Part shown: positions 54,781 to 64,000 of the stretch, one piece after another
Position numbering within the stretch: position 1 is the first letter of the stretch
How the letters are laid out: every line of letters begins with the position of its first letter
Source: Sclerodactyla briareus
Lineage: Eukaryota; Echinodermata; Holothuroidea; Dendrochirotida; Sclerodactylidae
Direction: 5' to 3'
Length of the DNA stretch: 64,000 nucleotides
NCBI GenBank assembly: GCA_026419785.1
Contig: JAODTK010000776.1
Location: 1 to 64,000 of the forward strand
Made by a program: the position numbers and the translations under genes
Notes under the pieces: model-generated
The model's database searches: none
Seen by the model: the letters and a program-made list of their open reading frames with translations, nothing else
What the model was told of the DNA's origin: nothing

Positions 54781-57110
54781 TTTTTGATTCCTTGACGAAG
54801 TCAAGTGGAATCTATGCAGTCATGAAGTGTCGGGTGTATGTATGTATGTATGTGGGTATGTGACCCTGGCTTGTGAACCGATAACTCGACCCCACCTAGA
54901 TGGATTTTTCTTTCTTTTTGTGACGTCATTCTTGGTAGTGTGTGTCTCCGGAGGAGTACGGGAACCGATTGTTTTGAGGTCAGGTCGGAGGTCATCTGAG
55001 GTCACCAGAGGTCAAGTTGAAAACCTTGTGACCACGATAGTCCAGAATCGTTGGATCTGAGTCGGGTTCAAATTTGCGGTGTGTAGCTTTCTTATGGGGA
55101 GTACAGGAAACCTATTGTTTCTAGTATTATGGTCGGGGGGTGATTTTTGGTCAAAAATAGTAACATTTGTGAAAAGTCAATAATTGGCCAAGGTTTGGCT
55201 TGTGAACACGAGAACTGGACCCCACCCGAAGGTGAAGTCATATTGGTATGTGGTGTTCCCCATGGTGAGTACATGAACCCATTTGTTTGGGGTCAGGTCA
55301 TAGCTTATCTGAGGTCACAGAGGCCAAAGGCTGAAACCTTTAATGTGTGAAACGATAAGTCCAGAATGGTTGGAATCTCGGGTCAACTTTGGGGTGTGCT
55401 CTTTCTTATGGGGAGTACAGAACCCTTTTGTTTCTGGTATAGGTCGGGTGAATTTTGGTTGAAAATAGAACACTTGTGAAAAGTCATATTGGCTGTGAAC
55501 ACGCATACAACTCGACCCCAACCTTGATGCATGAAGCTCCTACTTGTATGTGTGTTCCCAGGATGAGTAAGTGAATTCTATTGTGTTGGGGTCGAGTCAG
55601 AGGTTATCTGAGTCACCAGAAGTCACAGTCTAAAGAACCTTGTGAACATGAAAACGTCCAGAAGGTTGATCTGATCGGGTCAAATTTGGTGTGTACTTTT
55701 GTTATGGCAGTACAGGAACCCTATTGTTTCTGGTATTATATCGTGTGTGAATTTTGGTCAAAAATCGGAAGATTTGTGAAAAGTCAATAATTAGTGGCCA
55801 ATTTTGGCTTGTGACCACGATACTTGACCCGCCCACCTGAATGGTGAAGCTCATACCAAACTGGTACGTGTGTTCCCCATGGTGAGGAACATGACTCCTA
55901 GTGTTTTTGGGTCAGGTCATAGGTCATCGGAGGTCAACCAGAGGTAAAGTCTGAAAACCTGTGAACATGATAAGCCAGAATGGTTGGTCTGAGCGGGTTC
56001 AAATTTGGTGTGTGGCTTTCTTTATGGGGAGTACAGGAAAACCCTTTTGTTTCGGGTATAAGGTCGGGGGTGAATTTGGTTTGAAAATAAACCCATCTGT
56101 AAAAAGTCAATAATTGCTTGTGAACACGATATACTCGAACCCCACCTGAATGCGTGAAGCTCATACTTGGTATGTGTGTTCCCCAGGTTGAGTACATGAA
56201 CCCATTTGTTTTGGGGTCAGGTCATTAGGTTATCTGAGGTAACCAGAGGCCAAAGTCTGGAAACCTTGTGAACACGATAAGTCCAGAATGGTGGTTGTGG
56301 GTTCCAATTTTGGTGTGTGGCTTTCTTAGGGGAAGTACAGAACCCTTTGTGTTTCTGGGATAGGTCGGGGTGTGAATTTTGGTGTTTTGAAACAGAACAC
56401 TCGTGGAAAGTCAATAATTTGGCTGGTGAACACGATAACTCGGACTCCACAGGGATGCATGAAGCTCATACTTGGTAGTGGTTCCCCATGATGAGAACAT
56501 TAACTTCTATTGTTTTGGGGTAAGTCAGAGGTTATCTGAGTCACCAGAAACAAAGTCTGAAAAACCCTTGTGAACCGATAAGTCCAGAATGGGTTATCTG
56601 ATATCTGATAGGGTTCAAATTTGGTGTTGTAGTTTTTTATTGGGGAGAAAGGAAACCCCTATGGTGTGTGTAAGATTGTGTGTGTGTATTTTGGTCAAAA
56701 TAGAAACTTTGTGGATAAAGGTCAATAAGTTGGACCAATGTGGTTGCGGGACCACGATAACTTGACCCCACTGAAATGGAGAATGAAGCTCATACTTGGT
56801 ATGTGTGTCCCGATGATGAGTACATGAACCTATTATTTTTGGGTCAAGTCAGAGGTCCTTGATGGTAACTTGAACCCTATTGTTTTGAGGTCACCAGAGG
56901 CCAAGTAGACTTTTATCCGTGAAATCAGTTTGTAGCTATCCTTATAACGAGTATAGGAACCATATGGTGGTTGGGGAAAATGTTATATTTTTCAGATGAT
57001 GATGTTTCCCATTAAGCTGTGGTACAATTTCCATTGTCTTGGGTCCGGCTATTAGGGTGTCAGAAGAGTCAAGGAATACTAAGCCTTTTTGGCTTTTGGT
57101 TTTAATGCAA
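54781..57110 (+). repeat. array family C element, seven units of about 310 bp
   Basis: The left end is a hairpin: GATTCCTTGAC (54786-54796), GAA loop, GTCAAG(T)GGAATC (54800-54812). A (GTAT)n leader follows. Tandem units are anchored on GTGAACACGATAACTCGACC-like blocks at 54871, 55202, 55495, 55811, 56120, 56426 and about 56746 (spacings 331, 293, 316, 309, 306, 320). The right end GAGTCAAGGAATACT is inverted to the left tip and is followed by a small hairpin (AAGCC-TTTTT-GGCTT, 57081-57095). Frames on both strands (up to 87 codons) recur with the unit and are not genes. Confidence 0.8.
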
Positions 57111-57861
57111 GTTAGCTCATTTCCAGCTATAAATTAGAATTGCCTAGATTTTTGCAGCTTCTCGATGTTCAACATTTGGCTTGTATATTCAAATACCTCC
57201 AGAATTTCTTGTGGATACGGGTTGGTGGTGGAGTTATCAGGAATCTCTGTAAATGTGGGAAGGCCTCAAATGCACCCAAAGTGACTTCCGTATGCAAATA
57301 GCCCATTTCCCAGTGATGCAATATTAATTGCCATAGTTTTTTGAGCTATAAAACATTCACATCTGTCAGTGGCAGGGTTTATGTAGGTGCAATAAAGCAT
57401 AACCTGTAGAAGCCATAGCCTATAAGCAAATAGTTCACTGGAATACAAAAAACTATCACTGGGAATAGGGTTATAATCACCACAGGCAACAGCGATCTTC
57501 GTGGCATTACGGAAGTACAGTAGAAGTGACTGTGGTGAATCTGCAATGCGGAGCTTGAACATATTGTTCCCTTCTCTGCAAATAAAATGTTGAAGATACA
57601 AATTATACAGGTTTGATGCAGAAGATTTCCCTATGTAATTTTTCCACTCAGTTGATTCCGTTGTAAATGCATGGGAGAAGAAACTTCACGTAGGACTCGT
57701 AGTTGATAATTTTCTTATTAAAATTAAGCCAAGGCAGAAGGCATCAGAAAAATTCTGTATTGTCAAAACCCCGCGCCCGGGGTATGTGTCTAACGAGCTG
57801 CAAGCTCCAACATCATAGTAGAAATGATTCATCCATGTCTTGCTTGCCAACTATCGGACCG
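57111..57861. other. unassigned non-coding stretch
   Basis: A 111-codon reverse frame (57266-57601) has no recognisable domain. Nothing else found. Confidence 0.4.
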
Positions 57862-58200
57862 AGTTCGTTAGCACAGTTGGTAGAGAGCGGCCAATCCACC
57901 GGTATAGACCGGGGTTCGATTCCAGTGGGGTCATATCAAGATTTCAAATGGTTACCTGTCTGTTGTCTTTTCGCAGGAGATGCCCAGCACCAGGGATTGG
58001 AGCAGGGACAAACGAGGGTAAGCAATTTGCATGTTTGCGTGTGTGATTAACCCCCACCCCCACATTGAGGGGTAACCGCCAAAGATGATTGCCTTATTCC
58101 ATGTACTTGGTGAGGGATTCTCAGCTGACAATTAGGTGCAGGATCCAGGTCTGTATCCTTGCTGGGCCGCGAATAGGTTCGAAGCCACTGCTTGGCAATA
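57862..58200 (+). mobile_element. SINE-A, tRNA-derived, best-preserved copy
   Basis: The head runs AGTTCGTTAGCACAGTTGG (box A, TAGCACAGTTGG, 57869-57880) to GGGGTTCGATTCC (box B, 57913-57923), so both internal polymerase III promoter boxes are intact in spacing. The body follows as described for 48576-48880. The end is A/T-rich (ATATAAATAAATTAG) after GGTTCGAAGCCACTG. It could still fold partly as a tRNA, but the acceptor stem does not close, so it is not a tRNA gene. Confidence 0.8.
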
Positions 58201-61200
58201 TACCATATAAATAAATTAGAAAAATTAATTAGCATATTGTAACATAGGGCGAATAAGTGATTGCGCCCTTTGTCTTTGGAAGTTAAAACTAACACTCGAG
58301 ATGGCAACAAGATTGCCTGAAACCATGGGAAAAAATAGAGCTAGGGATTTTGATAACCCTAAATCTCCGAGTTAAGTGTCAAACTTATCCCGTCCTTTTG
58401 TTATTTACATTTGAATAGACAATAATGGGTTGCATGCCTATCACTCCTGAGATTGATATATAACGATCGTACGTGTGATTTTTAGAGCGCTGAAAAATCG
58501 ATCAACAGTATTCCAGAAATATCGCCCTCTTCATGATCGTATTACCATATTATTTCAGATTTTGATACTACTGAATTGCACTGAGGCTTTTTTCGGTGTG
58601 ACATCAAACGAACGATGCCGTTCTCTTGTTCTCCATTCCCCACTAGACGACAACCAAGCGGCGCTCCTCCAAACTAGAAGGCCCTCAAATATTGAGGCAT
58701 GAAAATGTACAGGAGTCCAAACTTGATCATTAGCCTCCCTGAACTGTACCAAAAAAATTGTTACCTGGCTAAATTCATGCTGATTTGATTATTTAGAATA
58801 AAATCAGGGTTGAGTTGGTGTTATAATTATAACTTCTGCTGTCAAAGTGTGTGGTACAACTGCAGGGTGTTTGGTAACTGGGGGGGATGAATCAGGACAA
58901 GACAGAAAACTGTATTGTCTACGGTGAAATTAATAGGATGAACGGTATCAGGGTAATTGATTGTTGGTCTTCTCGGAACGATTCCAGTTCAATCACGTAA
59001 TTTGCTTGCAAGAGTTGTGTACAGTAGTGTATCGAGGGGATGGTTGGGTGGTGGGGTGGGTTGGGTACATGCGTTACTGGGAAGGGTGCCCTCAACACTG
59101 TCTCTTGGCCAAACAATGTTCATTTACAGGCCACTAGGCTCAAAAATGTTTTTAAAACCAGCAGCCACTCATAAATTTTTTTGCCATCACAATTTTCGGG
59201 TCAGTCCCCGGGATTTGATTGATTTGAATCAATTTGAAAAAATATTCATGAGGAGAATTTCGTCGTGAACATCTGCAAAAGAGACTTCGTCTTTGTTTGC
59301 TAGTTGCTCCAAGGTGATAATACCCCTTTAATTAATAGCAGCAGTAGCCTATAGGCAGTTGCAGGTTTGTCTCTCTGGCTCTCCGTTCCTTCTACACAGT
59401 TCAATCCTGCTTATGAAATAGGAGTGTTCCTGTCAGGAGTGTGAAGTGAAAGCATGGCAAGAATGTTCAGATTTAAACACCGGCCATGGGAACTGGATGA
59501 ATAGATTTCGGTAATTGGATAACGAATCAATTTTTTAGGCTTTCAGCCGCTTTTAATGGAGGATGAGCCTTGCTTGCACAATGTACATATGCTTCAAAAT
59601 CGCGTGCATATTCTAAAGTGGTTGTGAAACGCTTTGAGAGCGCCTAAGATGGTGTTCCGGAAAAGCACTATATCTATATGGGCATCCAGATATATTAGTT
59701 TTTAATCGATGAGTGTTAAATATATTTTTTTTTGCAGACGCTTCATTGAGTAGATGTTTGTCCTTCATATTTTGACCGATGTTGTATACTTTGGATATCA
59801 TTCATGATAGCTCACGCCATGAATCAATTTAAACAGTTGTAATTCAACACTTACCACTTAAATCCTCCTTTTTGAGTTTGTTCAATTCCTGTTGTTGTAA
59901 TATACTTCCAAGCTGAGTATTGACCTATTCCAGGCCGGCCTGTAAAGTGGCAGAACCAGGATCTACAGTTTTTGTCGGCCTGCGACAGTTCCTCACCTGT
60001 TACACACTGGTAAGGCAATGGCCACTTTATGGTACGTTTATTTGGGGGCTGGGGGTTATCACATGCAGTGGGCAACTTGCAAATTGCCTCCCCCCCTTTT
60101 TGGTTCCCCCTCTGCTCCCATGTTCCCTAGTTGCCCATTGAGGTGCAGCAGTACCATCTTAATTCTGTTGGTATGACCAATGAATGACAACATATTCTTT
60201 TGCTTGGGAATCCTTAACGGTAGTACCTTATTTATCTTGGTAAAGAACCGCTCTCAGATGAGAGGATTCAGTTCTAATCTCAGAAGTGTATATAATCAAT
60301 GCGTACATGACTGAGCTTAGCCTTTCCGTTCAAATCGAATCTGGAGAGAGCGTTGTGAACCAATTCTTGTGGCCCGGGTATAGGAGTGTTTTCCATGATA
60401 CCAGGGGTAAGGGGAATATTTTTTTCAAATGACAATGCAGCATTAGTGATGAATAGCATGCCTTTAGGCTGCCACATCTTAAGGCTCCTGTTCTGGGTTA
60501 GGTCATGATATGTCGCCTAAGGTTAGCAGAGGTTAAAGCTAAGAATATGTTGAGGGCTAACCCTTGGTATTTTTAGATTGGTCATATCTAGTGGCTCCTT
60601 TTCTATTTAATCTAGGGTTCAGGCAACTAGTCATTGTCAGCAGGTCAACATGTCAACAGCTGCTAGCATTCAAAATCTGAAATCCGGGGTTGGATGCTTT
60701 TTATGGTTAGGCATTTGTAACATAACTTAGTCAAGGAATCACTAGGCTTCCACCGACAGGGCTGCGTTCAATTGAGCCCCCTCCTCTTTACAATCTGTGA
60801 TCTGAACCATGGGTACCGTAGAAGGAGGGTACCCCAGTACGGAAAATTTTGGAACCCCTAGAGTTGAATTGATGAAGTTGATCTATTATTTGTATTCTCG
60901 TCGCCTATTTGCCGCATAGTTAGTATATAATGCAGGTAGAATGGCAGGATATTTCCAGCAACAGTGTTTTAGAATCCTAATGGGCCTTGTAGCAAATCAT
61001 GCTGTCTAGACTTTCCTGAGTAAAGTTCTGCTAGATAAATTCTTCCCTTCCTCCTTTTCAAAGGGGTTCAATCACTTCGCCTTTCCATTGAACCTGAGCA
61101 CTTGTGTATGTATAAAGCCTACGTGGCTATTGTACATCATAACATAAAAATAACAGAGACAGTCAATAAGGTGGAATGAGGTGAGGTCCCTTGGCAGGGA

Positions 61201-64000
61201 AATTGCTTCCTAATATTTACACTTGACAGTATTCAACAGCTCGGTCAAGCCTGGCAAAATTTGGCAATGGACTTGAGTTTAGTTCCCCCACTAAGAGGAT
61301 ACAGTGGCCTGCTGAAGTGAACATTCTTTGTCAATGAGAATGACAATATTCAAGCAACTATGTGCTGTGGAGGGAAACATTCGTGCCTTGGGGTACTCCC
61401 TGTAACATGCTGTGAATGGACCAGGAGTGAGAGTTCTCTGCACCCATCATGCTGTTTCCCTAGTCCAGACAGATTGAACTTTTGATTGTTAATTTTGCGG
61501 GGAGGGAGCTATAAGGATCATTCCCTTGGTAAGTTTTCCTGATTTTAAGTCCCAGAGAGTCCCAGAATCAGAGAAAACCTGCAGAATTACTTTTACTTTC
61601 TTCCAGGTGGGGAATTTGAGAAAACCATTGAATGTATGGAGAAACTTGAGGGTATTGGGGGGGGGTGGAAACGGAATAGGAGATGATCTTTCTCAAATTT
61701 TTCCGACAAGTTGAAGCACTTTTTAATCATGGTTGCATCATGTAAACGCACACCACGTTTCGCTTATCCATGTGACGAATATATCTTCTCTGAAATTTCT
61801 GGGGTTTGAATTAGGGGAAAACTCATAGGAACTTGGCCCAGTCAGCACATCAATAGCCAGGCAGCTTAATTACCTGCACTCTGGCAAAAAAACACACAGT
61901 CGTGTCGCCCATCGCCTTGTTTTCACAGTTGGTGGTGGCTGGCCACGATCTGATTTTCATTAACTGCATATGAGTTTGTGTAACTCCTTATCCCTGTACG
62001 TGTTTGTAATGCAAAGTAAATGTTTGCAGGTTAGGATCTCTGCATTTGTCCATGCATTGTATGCATCATAGTGCAGGGGGGAGGGGGGGGGGGGTCATTG
62101 AATGCACTCCCATTTTAACAGAATTGCTGGTCAGATTTGTTTATTGGACAAGGTAAAATGATCTAGTGTCTTCGACCAGAGAAGGCCTTGTTAAACCAGC
62201 TAGTAAAAAAAAAAAAAATAGTCAAACGTATTGAATGCCACACCCCCCCCTCTCTGCTGAGCAATTTATGTTATGCTGGTCTGCATAGCCGGATGAGAGG
62301 GTGAGGAAAAGTGTGCACACCCCTGATGGAGGGGGGCGGTACAAGGTTTTCATTGGTATAGATTAAAGAGGAGTGGTAAAATTTATTAACACTTGCTAAC
62401 ACAAGTTCCATCCGCCTTTATATTTCTTGTCTCCTTTCCAGCCATGAATCTTACCCACTGTGTATTACTGAATTGACTTTTATGATAAATACAATTGAGA
62501 AAATCTGTAGAACAACCGTAGCAGTCAAAATTCCTAATTTTGCGGAATAGCTAGGGAGTCCACCCCTTTGGCGAAACGATACATTTGTTACGGCGGGTTG
62601 GCTTTTTCGAAAATTTGGCCGACTTATCACAACCATTTTCTCCTAATAGAAATGATTTGGTGGCTGTAATTTTGACTGAAGTTCTTCTTGTGATGAGGTA
62701 TCGAATGATGGGGCATTCGTTTTTCACAATATCATTGCTTCTTGATTTGTCCTTTCTCGAATATTTCAAAGGTTGAATGAAGCTTTGTGTTAAAGACAAC
62801 TGCAAGTTTGACTATATAAGAGAGGAAGTACTATTTTTGTCTCTGTGGGGAATAGAGCAGGCGCGGGGTTGCCAGGGGGGGGGAAGGGTGCATTCTCCCC
62901 CCCTCACCCCCGTCGGGAAGCAATTGCCCCCACTTACCCCCTTCCCGCCGGTTCTGAATCGAGAGGGTGTTGGGGAGCAGAGAGGAAAATCGCGGGAATG
63001 TAGAAAAATAAAGAAAAAAAGAGAAAACAAAGAGGGAAATGAAGATGAAAACATGGCAAATTAAGGTTTGGGTATTCGGGTAGAATGAGGGGCACTATGG
63101 CGAACGACAATAACGACGGCCCTGAACTTTCATTGGGAAATCGACCCGCCTGTCGGGTGAACTCTACCCCCTCATCGTGGAAATGCCTGGTGCGCCGCCC
63201 CTGATGAAATGGTAGAAAACTATATCTATCGGTCCAAAACGCCAACTTCAGTATGATGTTCCTATCGGAGTTACTGGCATACTACTACGAATGGGACAGT
63301 ATAGCTATTGTGTGATATGTGTGACGTAGCGGTTGACCAACATAACAGGAAAGTCCTATGTGTTTTATGTTTTATTGTGTTGGATAACTCAACCATTTGG
63401 AAAGTGTTGAATGCTTTAACTCTCCTCACAAAATTAACTGTCACAGCACTTTTACTATACCATGCACAATAGACCCCCCTCATCCCCCTTCACCTCCCCT
63501 TCATAGACTAGAGTATAATTTCGCAGGGTGGTGCAAGTATGAAATCATTAATTATGCACATTCGGAAACTTTCAATGTAGCCCACCTTCAAAGGCCTCCA
63601 ACCCGGTAACAGAAAAATTGTAGGAATGTCCAGCTTAGACTGATCCAATTCAGAGGTCTGTTCTGTATTTGATCCCAGGTGGCTGCATTTGTCCTTTAGG
63701 GAAGCAATTGGGATAAAAGCCCTCTTAGATATTCTATAGTGAATAATCTATTCAAAATTATTTATTGAACCAACGCTCCCCAGGGAGTCCTGTGACCCCT
63801 CCCCAAACCTGATCAAGCCCCGTCCTCCCTGTAACTCCCCCGGCACTCATTAAATTATGCTGAATTCATAGGGCTCAGATATGACCAAACTATTTCTCTA
63901 GTAGGCAATATGTGAACATGTTTTAAATATAGTTAAATATGCTCTTCAAAACATACTTCGGCATGCGCAAGAGTTACAAATTACAACTTGGGTTAACTTC
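58201..64000. other. unassigned non-coding stretch
   Basis: No gene, array or bounded transposon was recognised in the last 5.8 kb. Minor features are a tiny inverted pair around 60066-60141 (CAGTGGGCAACT against reversed CAATGGGCAACT), G runs near 62073 and 62875 with facing C runs, and a run of about 15 A near 62205. Reading frames are all under about 105 codons and lack motifs. Confidence 0.45.

Noticed and set aside
57862-57935. tRNA gene
   Set aside because: Boxes A and B are present, but the acceptor stem does not close and a SINE body shared with two other loci follows.
60066-60141. Tiny inverted-repeat element (CAGTGGGCAACT ends)
   Set aside because: Only about 75 bp long and the flanking octamers do not match.
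62073-62260. G-run/C-run pair as a MITE
   Set aside because: Flanking octamers do not match and the interior does not resemble the G-run family.

Overview
This is a gene-poor stretch of animal nuclear DNA. I found no open reading frame or exon chain that I can assign to a protein family. The longest reading frame (214 codons, 30893-31537) runs through a short transposon, and the others are no longer than chance frames in this base composition. There are no rRNA genes, no intact tRNA genes, no CRISPR arrays and no operon structure. I recognised no retrovirus-like or LTR element. What fills the window is a dense, nested set of mostly non-autonomous mobile elements and the tandem arrays they carry. 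Long fold-back repeats, TTAA-flanked and TA-flanked MITEs, tRNA-derived SINEs and many G or C runs suggest a marine invertebrate, perhaps an echinoderm or another ambulacrarian. That placement is an inference from repeat style; no gene supports it.

Layout. From 1 to about 11.5 kb: mostly unique sequence with an 8-bp-TSD MITE (2.36 kb), a dispersed repeat (repeat A, 4.3 kb), a second dispersed repeat (repeat B, 7.8 kb) and two related elements with TACCG ends (9.41-10.24 and 11.21-11.50 kb). From 11.6 to 13.9 kb: two inverted copies of a 0.76-0.84 kb element, the left one inserted into repeat A. From 14.2 to 16.3 kb: old tandem arrays with about 150-bp and about 300-bp units. From 17.9 to 21.3 kb: small arrays, a TTAA MITE and a decayed copy of array family C. 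From 25.2 to 30.6 kb: two hAT-like elements of about 1.9 kb; the second has an exact 8-bp duplication and carries its own array of about 195-bp units. From 31.0 to 39.4 kb: a MITE, repeat B again, a direct repeat, a 1,082-bp fold-back element built from 26-bp minisatellite arms around a piece of a SINE tail, a full SINE, the 141-bp array family D, the uninterrupted version of repeat A, and a 391-bp-period duplication. From 42.2 to 48.9 kb: a MITE split in two by an array-C element, another MITE fragment, a 586-bp TTAA MITE and a SINE. From 51.2 to 58.2 kb: a possible noncoding exon, a second SINE family with a (TAA)n tail, the largest array-C element (seven units of about 310 bp) and a third SINE-A copy. 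From 58.2 kb to the end I see almost nothing.

The elements date one another. Array C is younger than the MITE it splits at 42.3 kb. The 0.76 kb element is younger than the repeat A copy it interrupts, because the same sequence is uninterrupted at 38.34-38.48 kb. The fold-back element contains about 100 bp of a SINE found elsewhere in the window. Several independent families share one design: short defined ends enclosing an internal tandem array. That shared design is the most interesting thing here.
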